From positions 17,204,219-17,268,218 of the forward strand of contig NC_089322.1 in the NCBI RefSeq assembly GCF_036669915.1: 64,000 nt of DNA, given 5' to 3'. Position 1 is the stretch's first letter; each line of letters opens with the position of its first letter. The DNA comes from Pocillopora verrucosa (lineage: Eukaryota > Cnidaria > Anthozoa > Scleractinia > Pocilloporidae). This document shows, piece by piece, positions 1 to 10,947 of the stretch. The notes under the pieces are model-generated. The model ran no database searches. It worked only from the letters and a program-made list of their open reading frames with translations, and had not been told where the DNA came from. The translations under genes and the position numbers were made by a program.

Positions 1-2
1 AC

Positions 3-107
3 GTCAGTGAAGTAGTCTCCATCGACATCTCGAGTCAGAGTAGAAAAAACGACATCAGTCCGACCTTTGACGATGAAATAACACACAGCGAAAAGGACTG
101 TAAGTAA
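3..107 (+). CDS. Possible 3' end of a gene entering from the left
   Basis: An open frame runs from the window edge to a TAA at 105-107 and encodes about 34 hydrophilic residues ending EKDCK. No family is recognisable from so short a piece. A strong donor-like GTAAGT overlaps the stop at about 100-105, so this could instead be the end of an internal exon read in another frame. It is either the C-terminal tail of an upstream plus-strand gene or chance. The following 1.7 kb holds no supported coding exon. Confidence 0.2.
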   Translation, partial: VSEVVSIDISSQSRKNDISPTFDDEITHSEKDCK

Positions 108-1828
108 ATCGATATTCTGAGTCATGCTTTTGAGTTCTATGGACGAGGAAAATACTCCCTTGGTCGTATTTTGAAGCTACCTAATCATTGTTCCAGAAAT
201 ATACACACCGCGAAATTTAATACCGACATCATGTGACCTTCAACTGAATTATTGCTGAGTAAATATTTGCCACTTTTCGTGTGTATCCCACCATGAAACA
301 AAAACCACATTATTCCGTGTCTTTTACGGTCTACGTTGTACAAATCTTCAAAATTTTACGCGCAAATGCTCAAAGTCAGAGGACTACTGAAAATAGTTTA
401 GAGAACGGAATGGGACAAATATATTTGACCCTTGCCTCTCACCCTACGAGACAGGGGCACATAATTTCTTTCCATGGTGAAATTACGGAGGAAAACTGGA
501 TGTTTTTTTTATCCTATTCGTCAGTTGACGCTTGGAATCAATTAGCGATTTGCGTAATTGACCTCTGCGATCCATCTCCATTAAAGGAATTTTTCATCTT
601 CCATGTCGGTTTAGATTCCTATGGAATGTAATAAGCTCAGGCCTGAATATCACCTTCTCGAGTTATTTTCCGCCGTTATAAAAATCCTTTTGTATCGCAA
701 TCACTCAATTTGTCTCAACGAAATGTGTAGCCGTTATCTGACTAATTTAGAAGCAAAGGGAATCTTCACAAAAGGGGCGAATGTAACCACGACTTTGGGT
801 TCCAAAGAGGAATTATTGTTTCAATTTTCCTTACCCACTTCGTCCTCGATGGAAAGTTAAAAAAAACAAATCGAAAAGGAAGCATAACTTTCTAGCGATA
901 CCTAAAAAGGAACGTTGTAACATGCGTTAAAATTCGAAGGAAAAGATCGTCTGGACTTAAAAGGGTCGAAAGTGTTACCCATGAATTCAGTCTATTCCCT
1001 GTCCAAGCCCTATTTCGAAGAGGACACTCTTAATTCTCTCCACAACGGTAATAAAAATTAAGTAGGAGTGTGAATAGATAATGAAGCAGAAAATTAAAAA
1101 GGATTACCTACGGAAGTCTTAAGGATTCCAAAGTTAACTTTTCCAAAATGAACAAATCTCCATCGAGAGTTGATATTCTAACTTGGAATAGGGCTTTCCA
1201 ACATTAAGAAAGTAAAACATTTAAATAGTAGAGCTAGTTATTTAATAAAATAATCTTCGATCAAATAAGATTTCGTTACTTGAATTAACATTTTTTTTTT
1301 CAAACATATATAACATGAAAGATAAGTTATCTTAAAATAGACGTTGTTTTTCCAAATATATGTTATCTCACTGATTAATAAAAAATATTCATGCAAATTC
1401 CTGCAACATTTTAACTCTGAAATTCTTTAGAGATTTCACGGAGAACATTGCGGTTGACCCTCGGCTTCAACAAGTCAAGTTCATGAATTGTGATTGGCGG
1501 ATTGTGATCCATTTTCTTTTAAACCATACGACTGGTTCTTAATTATGATCTATAAAAGGACACACGAACAGATGACGTCACCATGAATTAAATACATTGT
1601 TATTTTACTCGTGTGGGGAAGTAAGATGAGTGAGTTGATGGCCACTTAAACACTGTACTGCACATGGGGGTGGAGGGATTTTTAGGAATTACATAGCTTT
1701 TAGAGGGAATGGAGGCGGGTCAGTGGTCGCAATTCCTACAAACCCCTACTCCCCCCCCCTTCCCCCCTTAGGCAATGAATAACGGCCAGTCCCTCACTAT
1801 CACGCATGTTTAGTACGCTTCTTCCAGT
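108..1828. other. Spacer without a supported gene
   Basis: Two overlapping plus-strand open frames at 281-631 and 621-860 (116 and 79 codons) show no domain, signal peptide or family resemblance and overlap in different frames, so I do not call them genes. The right part probably includes the 3' UTR of the minus-strand receptor gene that ends at 1829. A promoter-like cluster lies at 1493-1580 and is listed separately. G-rich and C-rich runs sit at about 1660-1770. Confidence 0.5.
1493..1580 (+). promoter_or_regulatory. Promoter-like cluster: CCAAT, TATA, CRE
   Basis: On the plus strand a reverse CCAAT box (ATTGG, 1493-1497) is followed by a consensus TATA box (TATAAAAG, 1551-1558) and a perfect cAMP-response element (TGACGTCA, 1573-1580). 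The element order resembles a TATA promoter with a CRE just downstream of the start. No plus-strand coding exon follows before the oppositely oriented receptor gene, so its target, if any, is unknown. It may be fortuitous. Confidence 0.25.
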
Positions 1829-4800
1829 TCAATTAAAATCTGGTCGTTCAGGGACCTCATACGCGGGTGGCTCAAATCCAAGGTTGACACTGCCATAAAT
1901 GTGCGGATCAGGACCCTCCAGGACATCGTACATGGATGCATTGGCGTAATCATAGTTAGGCCCCTCAGGGACATTATGTAGTGGTGTTAAATAACATTGT
2001 TCTCCATTTAAACTCTTATTAGAGGCCTCATTTGCCGATATCTTTTCAAGTTCGTCTAAATCTGCATAGTCAGCATACTCAGGTGATTCTTCCAAATCCG
2101 CTGGGGGTGGACCTGTGGTGTAGGGCGGTTGATACTCAGGGGGACTGGGTAAGTTTTTTCCTGGGGTTTCACCAGGGTTGAGAAGGGCTAGATATTCAGG
2201 TACTTCATATTGACGCTGAAAGAAAAAAAAAAAGGATTTGGTAAAACTAAGACTTAATCAAGCCTACAAAGTTCAGTGTAAAAGGCGTTTCAAAACTCTT
2301 TCTTGAAAACATCTAATATCTAACTCTACTAATCTCCGTGAAAATTCCGAGGTCGTGGATTCGGGCCTGAATCTCTTCCACCCCGTGTTGCGTTCAAAAG
2401 CAAAAGATCAAAAGATGCCCCTTCGTTTACGAGATAGTGCAATCAAGAACTGGGCTGCTTTTGCTAGCTTCGCTCAATTATTGGCTCAGAAGACTCGAGC
2501 AACCCTGTCCACCAATCAGAAGCAAAACTAAAACCAATCCTACCTTGGTCACCCGCGTTTTCCCGCGCTTTGAGTCCTGAGCTCTCATTGGCTCCTTGTC
2601 ATATTATATTTCTTTTGATTGGTCGTTTGGTGACTTTGATTTTGGTAGAACGACACTCAATCGAAATACGCTCTAGTGTAATCTTAAAACAGAGGAACAC
2701 TTAAATACCTCCTGTACCACGCTTTTTATTAAGGGTTGGTAGATTAATCCATCGGGATTCAAGCTCTGATAAGTGTTTAGATTAGGATCTGACGTGCAGC
2801 TTGCCTCGACGTCTGCTTCTACCAAGCTCTGATAAACAGGTTTATCTTGATCTGGTTTTCCATTGTTATGGGATCTAACGTGAGCACAGTCGTAAGAATT
2901 TTCCTTGGTAGGAATAATATTTCTACTGGACGTATTGAGTGACTTTTTCGTGGCGTTGTTCAGCAGTATCTGCTGGCTGTTCTTTGCTCCAGGGTTGTTT
3001 ATTAGCAAATCTTCACAATTCTCATAGGAAGGATTGCCTGGAAATGTAGAAAAATTAAATAAATTTCAACCCACCAAAACTGACCTTGAGGCCTTCCATA
3101 CCCATATTCCAAATTACCTCCGTCTCAACACTAATCCAATCTAGTTTAGGCAGCTAGCTTAGTTAATTTAGTTTGATATTTCAATCTTAATTGCTGAGCT
3201 TAATTAGCTATAGTTATTTGCAGTTCAGCCAATGTAATAATGATGAACTGAAAGGATAAATAAATAGAGTATTCACCCTTCCAGCCGTCCTTTGAGCTCG
3301 TCACAGCCTCCACTCCAGTCCCCACCCAGATTGTCGCGTGACATGCCCAAACGACAGCTGGGAAGAGACTAACCTTTTCCCATTCATTTTCAGAAACCGA
3401 TCAAGGAAAGCCCCAAGGGAAGAGGGTAAGTTTGAGTTACAATCAACACACCTATAAGACTGACGGAAGACTTGCGAACCAGAGCTTCTGGTTCCATGTA
3501 GACTGCGTCGTCGCACACGGGATTCTTAAAAAAGCCAGTCATAGGGAAGTGGTTCTAGAATATAAAACACAAAACTACCAAGTGGGTTAAATTCTCTAAG
3601 TAATTGTTGTTAAATAAAAGACGACGTCTTAAAGAACCGGGAAACTTTTCATTTTTGCCCAACACAGGAAAGTAAAACACATTTCAAATGAGAGAACAAA
3701 CTGTGATTTGTTATAGTTCTCCACCTGATTTGTTAAAAAAAAAAAAGTTACGCGAATCTTGTGAATTTCAAACCGAAGCTAAGAACCGGATTACATTAAA
3801 AAACCAACAGAAAATTGCTTATAGTATCAATAATTTCCATTGAGGCTCCCTTTCAATCAATGAGAAGCACGCTAACTAGAAGCCAATCGCGCTTGTCCGC
3901 GCTTAGGGTTGATTGCATGTGATTCCTTCGAGTTCTCATTGGCTGCTTGTGATAAATTTGTTTTTTTCGGACTTCCCGCTGTTGTTACTTTCAACTAGCA
4001 CAAGTTAAACGACGCTCAATCGAAACGCCGAGCAAGTGACCAACCGAGTGTAAAAGCCATTCAACGGGCAATTTAGCGATATTGAATATATATGGTTGGA
4101 TCCTAATAAGTAAAAACCAAAGACTGAGCATTGCAGGCTTAATCCTTTCATTTTCCAAAAGAGATTCTAGTGTATTTTCTCAAATTTCATTTCCTTTTAC
4201 CCTTTACACCCTAACATCAATATGCACATTCTTCATACTATTCTATAGAAATTTCTTAAGGTGCTGACAATTTTTTAACAACCAAGAGCTTCTTCAAGTG
4301 GTAATCATTTCTTTTGTTCTAGTGAGCTTTAAAATGTTTGATTCACGAGTGAAAGAAATTAGATGCCAGTCACTCCTTGGGGTTATAGGATTAACCAGCA
4401 AAATAGTGATTTCAATATGTATCAACTAGTCTGTGTGTAAGTTCTTGGTGTAACACTTCTTTCCCTAAACTAATCAATAGAGAAAATAATACCAGCTGAA
4501 AGGCAGAATTACAAGTCAGACTGTAGAAACTAAGCACTAACGTGGCAACTTACCTGTGCACCAGTTGTAGGGTTTGCAATAACTAAGTAAAAAAAATGAA
4601 ACAAATGTACATAAAAAAAACAATCCAGAAATACAAAAAACAAAGAACAAACAGGAAACCTTCCTGCAGTTTAATATACAGAATATTTATTTGTAGCTCA
4701 CATCTAGAAAAGATGATTTCCTAATGACTGAAAGAACTCGTGAACCTTTTGCACAATGACATTCAATGGTGACATATCGCTTTATTTCAAAGATAATGAA

Positions 4801-7800
4801 CACTACTTAAGCAGTAGTGAAAATATGGCCTGAAAGAAATTCAGACCCGTACGGGTTTTGAACCCATGACCTCTGCGATACTGGTGCAGTGCTCTATCCA
4901 CTGAGCTAACAAGCCAACTGGGAGCTGGTCATTAGGTTGGTTCGTGATAAACCTGTGAAGTTAAGTAACTTAAGAACACTTGATAACTCTACCTGTTGTT
5001 CCAGCACCATAACTTTCTGCATTCCTGAAAAATGAGATAAAATGTTTCAATCAGAGTTGAGGTGAAAGTAGCTTTCATTTTAGTTGTCACACACTAGGGA
5101 TTCCACCAGAGACTCTTAGGGCCCATAATTCAAACAAAGTCTGGCCATTGTTTAACAAAACCACATCCTAAACAATGGTCAATTTAGCTGAATGCTTTTA
5201 TCTTATGAGTGTTTTAAGTTAAGAGTGTCAAGATAGTCGAAAGCTAACAGAGGATGGACATTTTAATTTAATTAAATCAATCCTCTAATAGAAAGCAACT
5301 GAGGCTCACTGATTGTGTAAAACCCTGGTTTGGTTTAGAGCTTGTGTAAATAACCAGAACTTAGAATCAAAACTTCCTTAAGCAGTAAAATAAATATTTA
5401 AAAGCACTGCTTTACAGCTTTCATTTGAATTGTCAAACACAGTGGTTTCATAACGATGTCATATTATTCAGCATACAAATTCATTTAAATGGCCACATAT
5501 AGGGAAAATTTTTTTTACCAGACCTGAAAGTGTCTAATACAAAACACAATCAAAGCCACTGCCAACTATTGACAGTTACCTGTGCTTTCTCCGCTGACTG
5601 ATAATGAGCCAAGTGCACAGCAACCCAACAGAAATGCAGATCACAGCGGCAACGCCTATCACTATAAAAATCGTCATGTCCTCTAGCTTGTCTTGTTTTT
5701 GAGCACTAAACTTATTTTCATTGTTTTCTGGCTCTTTATTTCCTGAGCTGGGGTGAGTTGGCTCCAGAGTTGCAAAATCTCCTGCAGTTGATTCTGTTGG
5801 CAATGTTTCGAAAGGGTGATCTGTGATAACTTGACTTTCAGTAGTGGAAGTATTCTCTGCCGTGATTATGGTGCTTTTTGTACTTTCTGTTGTTTTTGCC
5901 TTAGACGTAGGGACCTGTAAATGTATTCAGAGTATTTTATGTTAAACAAAACACCTGGAGGCATTTTTGTGGATGCATTGGTCGTTATCTTCAGTCACTC
6001 TGGTTTTATGTGGAAAATAATATAGCTATAAAGCTGACTCTTTAAAGTAAAGGAATGCAATTGAAAAATAAAGACAAGGAAAAAAAAAGTTAACAAAACA
6101 GGATCTCTCTTGCTCACCCATTCAAGTATTAACCACAGCGAATAGAGCCTACCTTCAGTGAGAAGCAAAAGCATGGCTAATTTCCATATCTGACCACAAA
6201 AACATTAAAACAAATTTTTAATGCATCTGCTCAAGGGCACAATTAAGAAATTGCTTCTCTGTGAATGGTAAAGGAGCTGCTGTCAAATGAATCTCTAAAT
6301 TAAGCCAAATTGGTCTGGCAGCAGCACAACCACAAAGAGGCTCTTGACTAGGACAGCAGAAGTAAGTACTCTTTTCACATACCTTAGTTGGAGAGGTTTT
6401 CGCATTTGCAGATGTACTTGTCTTTTTTGTCATGAGGTTCACATGATTTGTGGTTGATTTGACTGTTACAGCCGAAGCCATGTGTGTTGACTTTCTTGCT
6501 GTAGCTTTTGTTGTTGCTATTGTTTTTGCTTTTGTTGTTGTTGTCACTGTTGTTCCTGCTGCTGTCGTTGTTGCTGCTGTCGTTGTTACTGCTGTCATTG
6601 TTGCTGCTGTCGTTGTTGCTGCCGTTGTGGTTGCTGCTGTCGTGGTTGCTGCTGTTGTGGTTGCTGCTGTTGTGGTTGCTGCTGTTGTGGTTGCTGCTGT
6701 TGTGGTTGCTGCTGTTGTGGTTGCTGCTGTTGTGGTTGCTGCTGTCATTGCTGCTGTTGTTGTTGTTGTTGTTGCAGCCTTCTTGGTGATTATTTTAGTT
6801 GGATGCTTTACTGTTGTAGACTGTGCTTTGGTAACTGGTGGTTTTTGAGTTGAGGGGTCTGGAATGGTCACTGCATGTAACAAAGACACAAAAGAGTAGA
6901 GTTCAAAAGCACCACACTTACCAAAGAGTGCAAGGTAACAATACTCTTACTTTCTCTATGCTATTGATACCCAGATACACTGCAGCAGTAGGATCAGGTC
7001 CTCTTGGCTTATAAAACTTAATCCTATTAAATTAATCCCTTAACTCTCATAAGTGACCACGACAAAATTTCTTATTACAATATTGATACAATATCAAGCA
7101 GACAAGTGATGAGAATAAAGAAAAATATCAGTTAGGGGATTATTAGTTGATCCAATACCAAATTCTCAAAACTAACATCACAAGAACTTAATGGCAGACA
7201 GTAAGGAGAATTACTAATGAGATCTTGGGAGTTAAAGGATTAATATGGAAACATGGGTACGTACCTGATAATATTCCTCTTGTTTTGAAAAGAACACAGT
7301 ATCTCTGTGCATTTTTTCCTTTCCCACACTCTACATTCACTCTCATGATGTAACCAAAATATGCAGAATTCAGACGTCCATTCCACTGTGATAAAAAAAA
7401 AGTTTAAGAGCTCAATGAACTGCAACTCAAATGTATAAATTCTTTCCTGAATTGCTGATTCATAATTTTAATAAAACTATAGATAAATATACATGGAATA
7501 ATGTGATCCCCAATTAAGGTTAAAAAAAAATTTAGATAAAAATAGTAAATAACACAATCAATAAAACTATAATGGCAGAGCTCCAGGCTCAACTTTTTTC
7601 TAAGTAGCTGTAATCATATTTGGCAGCCTTTGATCATAAAATGATCAAAAGAGATAACATTTCGGTAACAAGAAAAAGAAACCTTGTACAATATTACTTG
7701 ATGTGCAAAACCACTGACAACTTTGCTTGACTTTGGAGTAAAAAGTGAAGCTGGAATTTGTGTTTGGAGATTTATGCCACAGCTCAGGGCTTTATACTAA

Positions 7801-10114
7801 AGTAACTGAGGAAATGGAGGTAACTTTTACTTAAAAAAAAAAAAAGAATGGATCTTGAGAAATATTTCCTAAAAATGTTCATCTCATTTTGACTTCAGAC
7901 AAGTCATAAAACATTGCCCCCCAAAAGGTAGTGAGAGTAAATTGGCTGCTAAATCCAACTCCCATAACCTTTTAACTCCTCAGATCTGATTGTCAAATCT
8001 CCCCTCTAGCTCTAACACATTTCCTTGTAAATTAGTTATGAGAATTTGGTGTCATATTGGGATAAAAACTTCTACCTTACATGTTTGAATATTCTCATTA
8101 CCTGTTTGCTTGATAATGTATGAATATTATAGGGAGAAGTTTCATGTTAATCACTTGTGGGAGTTAGAGTCAAATCTTAACCTTCTAATCCCTTAGAGTG
8201 ACTAGCAACTATTTTCTCCTTACAATAACAACCACAAATCATCCATTTAAGTACAAAGAATAGAGGAAATGATCACTAAATAAAATAAGCTATTGATTGT
8301 TAAGCAAATTCTCCTTATCAGTACTAAGGAAATGTAAAGAGAACAGTATGGAGAATATGCATACTGATGTTAAAGCATAAAAGGATAAAGTTAGGAAATT
8401 TGAAAAACTTTTCAATTCAAACAGTCATCTCAACTCTTAATCATGGAATATTTAACAAACCTTTCAACCATATATCATTCTTTTCTTCAGCAACTCAAAA
8501 TGACTTTTTTTTCAGCTTTATTCTCATGCCTAGTGCAGGGACTTTATTCCACTTTCTTGCACCCAAAGTAGTGTTAAGGTAGCATAAGTGTTGCAGTCAG
8601 TATTGTATTTGATCACTAATATCTCTTGCATATTAAATCTAAGTAATTTCCAAGCAGTGCATTCCCCATACTGGAAGTAATTTTTAATTTTATTCCATGA
8701 TTTAAGTCAGCATTTTATTGCAAGTACAGTCACAAGTCAACTGTGCCTTTTTTTTTTTTAAAATAGTGATTTTATGCTTTGTACTGTATTGCATTTATTT
8801 TACTGTACTGTACTGCTCTGTAATCTGTTGGTGGAAATAAGTACAAGAAGGAAAAAATCCTTACTTTAGTCTTGGTCAAGGGTACCTACCAATAATGCTG
8901 TATATGGCCAGTTTCCAATGCTGCTTATACTAAATGTATCAGCGTCTTTCTTGGCTAACGATTTCCACGTCATGTCTAAATATTCCACAGATTTCACTTT
9001 GCATTTGTTTGGTAGGTTTAGAATTCCCTTAAAGCCTGAAGTTGAAGGATCCAGAGCTGTCAAAGGATGGGCCAATACTTCTAATTCAAACAACTTTGAA
9101 CAGCCTTTTTAAAGAAAAAAAATGATTATGATTACTAGTGCGCCTAACTTTGTCACGGCTTTAAGAAGACGGAGGGACTGGGCGAGGGGCTGTTCTGCAT
9201 TACTCACAATTATAGACTATCTATCACAATTCGCAACAAACAAGTCGCCCATTGCTAACCGCATCTCTCTCTCAACAGTCACAAGTTAGAGTCACAATAG
9301 ATAATTTAAGTCGATCGTGCTACATGGATGACCCAGGCTGGATTCTTTTTTTGGCAATGTTTCGACCCATTATCTCAAAACGGTCAAGTTTGGATTAGAC
9401 CCCACTGACTCTGATTACGTAACGTCACTCTATTACAACTCCATAATAATGAATGAAACCTTCTCTAGGATTTAATCATGGATCCCGTTGGTAGATAAAG
9501 CGATACTATCATAACTTTTGCAGAATAGTATTATTTCGATCACCTGGATTAATTCGAAAGTACTTGTGATACTCAATCTCGGAGCAAGGCCCTAAATTGT
9601 CTTGGATTTAGGAATGAATAAAAATTTCTTAATCAGTGGATCATCGGCTAATTTCAATTCAAGAATATTCTGTCAAAAGAAATAATTGAGGTATATTTGA
9701 CGTCTCCTCTGCATACACATCATTTTAGCAGGTCGAGATTTAGGAAATATTAATTGCGAAATGTAAAATATCAATATTGATAATCTTGAGCCTACCTGCA
9801 AAAGTACGAATGTCCTTGTTTCCAACACAACTTGCGTTGTATGGATTCATTTTCAACTGAAAGGTTGCATCAGAGTACTGGCATTCACAGACACAACAGC
9901 CTTGAGAACTACAATAGGCTTTCCTTTCCGTGCACCAAGGTTTTCCGGCGTCAAGATTTGGTTTCTCGTTGGGGCATTTTGCAGAAGGGTCAAGATTCGT
10001 AAAAAGGTCTATCGACCCCGAATTCGATACTTTGGTGACTCGAGAAACATTGAACCGCAGTCCTTGGCATGTGCTAAAGATTAAGGAGCATAACATAAAA
10101 AGCTTAGTCGGCAT
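1829..10114 (-). CDS. Mucin-stalked type I receptor with ITAM-bearing tail
   Basis: Ten exons, reading 5' to 3' on the minus strand: 10114-9796, 9104-8890, 7385-7265, 6870-6383, 5914-5580, 5024-4993, 4582-4554, 3554-3452, 3037-2709, 2215-1829. All junctions are GT-AG and all phases agree, giving 785 residues. Residues 1-18 (MPTKLFMLCSLIFSTCQG) look like a signal peptide. About 47-96 is Cys-rich, including CCVCEC; 107-218 has a few more cysteines and no recognised fold. About 219-381 is a Thr/Ala mucin-like stalk of TTTAA repeats, followed by a Ser/Thr-rich stretch. A membrane helix lies at about 461-487, then RRKHR and a 298-residue tail with 19 tyrosines. Y637 and Y647 lie in YQSL and YQPL six residues apart, an exact ITAM, and YxxP and YxN motifs surround them. 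Exons 6 and 7 are only 32 and 29 nt. The start was chosen as the first ATG followed by a signal peptide; the upstream in-frame codon at 10168 is TTG. I do not recognise an ortholog. A role in tyrosine-kinase signalling is inference. Confidence 0.75.
2380..2690. repeat. Dispersed repeat R1, copy in receptor intron 9
   Basis: This stretch shares an ordered series of segments with 3860-4075: CGCGCTT, then a segment containing CTCATTGGCT, then an ACTCAATCGAAA-type segment. It lies wholly inside the last receptor intron. The family is unknown to me. Ends and target duplications could not be fixed by eye. Confidence 0.45.
2730..2771 (-). other. ITAM in receptor exon 9
   Basis: The codons read YQSL, six residues (NPDGLI), then YQPL, matching YxxL/I-x(6-8)-YxxL/I exactly. 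A third YQSL (Y616) lies 21 residues upstream, and another YxxL (YDVL) is in the last exon. In known ITAM receptors the two phosphotyrosines dock the tandem SH2 domains of Syk/ZAP-70 kinases. Here that is inferred from the motif and from its place on the cytoplasmic side of a predicted membrane helix. Confidence 0.7.
3860..4075. repeat. Dispersed repeat R1, copy in receptor intron 7
   Basis: Second copy of the repeat at 2380-2690, in the same orientation, lying in the intron between receptor exons 7 and 8. Shared landmarks are the CGCGCTT segment, CTCATTGGCT and the CTCAATCGAAA segment, in the same order and with similar spacing. Confidence 0.45.
4196..4394 (-). mobile_element. piggyBac-like MITE, family A
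   Basis: About 200 bp, minus orientation, in receptor intron 7. It matches the family A consensus along its length, in order: CACCCTAACATCA, AAGGTGCTGACAA, TTTGATTCACGAGTG, AGTCACTC. It ends in GGATTAA, close to the usual GGGTTAA terminus. Confidence 0.65.
4745..4932 (-). repeat. tRNA-derived SINE, family S1
   Basis: On the minus strand the head has a pol III A box (TTAGCTCAGTGGATAGAGCA) and a B box (GGTTCAAAACC). A family-specific body with a small inverted repeat (CACTACTGCTTAAGTAGTG) follows. The tRNA-like part is not a functional tRNA: it runs on into the body and the T-stem is imperfect. The same body recurs at 46894-47005. It lies in the receptor intron between exons 6 and 7. Confidence 0.65.
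6556..6765 (-). repeat. 15-bp coding minisatellite in the mucin stalk
   Basis: About 14 head-to-tail copies of a 15-bp unit (plus-strand sense GTTGTGGTTGCTGCT) lie inside receptor exon 4. Because 15 is a multiple of three the array encodes repeated TTTAA pentapeptides. The central copies are nearly identical and the outer ones diverged. It also leaves long hydrophobic open frames on the opposite strand, which are artefacts. Confidence 0.85.
7032..7243 (+). mobile_element. piggyBac-like MITE, family C
   Basis: 212 bp in receptor intron 3, with TTAA at both ends. Family C landmarks are present: AGTGACCACGACA, ACAATATTGATACAATATC, AGTTGATCCAATACCAAATT, GAGATCTTGGGAGTTAAAGG. The closest relative in this window is 49313-49524. 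Confidence 0.7.
7966..8180 (+). mobile_element. piggyBac-like MITE, family B
   Basis: About 215 bp in receptor intron 2. Family B landmarks: AGATCTGATTGTCAA, CTCCCCTCTAGCT, TTTCCTTGTAAATTAGTTAT, AACTTCTACC, AGGGAGAAGTTTCATGTTAA. It abuts a family A copy at 8177, apparently sharing the TTAA between them. Confidence 0.65.
8177..8390 (+). mobile_element. piggyBac-like MITE, family A
   Basis: Family A copy directly next to the family B copy in receptor intron 2. Landmarks: TTAGAGTGACTAGCAACTA, GAGGAAATGATCACTAAAT, AAATTCTCCTTATCAG, ATGGAGAATATGCATACTGA. The right terminus is degenerate. Confidence 0.65.
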
Positions 10115-10313
10115 CTTGTGGAAAATATCAGTGTTTACTATAAAGCTGATTTCGAAAGTGTTTTGCAATAATTACAAAGGATTAACCGTATTAGATTCCC
10201 CCCTTCACGTCTCTGCAGATACCGCGCCTGCCTAGACCAGACACGCACGTGACTCGAAGTCCGAAGAATATCCCGGAAAAAGCCGATCTTAGACGAAGCT
10301 TTGCCGAACTAAT

Positions 10314-10947
10314 ATCCTATGGGCGGCCGTCACCACCAAAAACACGAGGATGTCAAATAGATCAGAATGTACCATTCTACATTACGCTGAGCCATTTCAT
10401 GCAACTCTACACCATTTGTGTGTACGCTGTACCATTCGACATGACGCTGAGCCATTTCACGCAACGCTATACTGTTTGTATGTACGCTGTACCATTCGAC
10501 ATTACGCTGAGCCATTTCACGCAACGCTACACCATATGTGTGTACGCTGTGCCATTCTACATTACGCTGAGCCAATTGACGCAACGCTACACCGTTTGTG
10601 CGTACGCTGTGTTACTCGACGTTGACCCGAGCCATTTGACACAACGCAACATCGTTTGTGTACTTTATTGCAAACGAGTGCCAAGCTATTCGCAATTGAG
10701 CTAGTCCATTTCACAATTATTTCATGTTCCAACTCGACATGGGCAACTAGACCGTTTATCATTTGGCTAAGCTATCCATGTTTAGGGTGTTCTGTTTCAC
10801 GAAGGAAAACTAAACCGTCTATAATTTGGCCATGCCATTCCTTTATTAGTTATTCAATCCTGCAGCTGATCTTTATACCAGCTTTGTATTTGCTGATCTA
10901 TTTGACATCCTCGAATTTTTGGTGGTGACAGATGCCCATAATATCCG
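10314..10947. mobile_element. Foldback-like element carrying a minisatellite
   Basis: Inverted arms of about 50 bp lie at 10314-10365 and 10893-10947. The best-matching core, 10329-10365 against 10893-10929, pairs GTCACCACCAAAAA and GAGGATGTCAAATAGATCAG with few mismatches. Between the arms are the 60-bp tandem array and a second weaker repeat. Long arms around internal tandem repeats resemble foldback transposons. No transposase is present and no target-site duplication could be fixed. Confidence 0.45.
10371..10665 (+). repeat. 60-bp minisatellite, 4 full and 1 partial copies
   Basis: Units start at 10371, 10431, 10491 and 10551, with a diverged partial unit at 10611-10665. Each carries versions of TTACGCTGAGCCATTTCACG and TGTGTGTACGCTGT. 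Since 60 is a multiple of three, several frames stay open on both strands (for example 151 codons from 10249). These are by-products, not genes. A weaker tandem of about 63 bp follows at about 10743-10840. Confidence 0.85.

Noticed and set aside
281-860. Two overlapping open frames of 116 and 79 codons
   Set aside because: No domain, no splice-supported extension, different frames. AT-rich spacer produces such frames by chance.
4840-4925. Possible tRNA gene on the minus strand
   Set aside because: A and B boxes are good but the cloverleaf is imperfect and the sequence runs into a repeated body seen again at 46894. It is a SINE.
6450-6848. Plus-strand open frames of 132 and 93 codons rich in Val/Ala or Leu
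   Set aside because: They are the antisense of the 15-bp Thr/Ala repeat in the receptor stalk. A repeat length divisible by three keeps several frames open without coding meaning.
10249-10762. Open frames of 66-151 codons on both strands with a 20-residue repeat
   Set aside because: They arise from the 60-bp minisatellite. No signal peptide, splice support or domain, and overlapping open frames on both strands.
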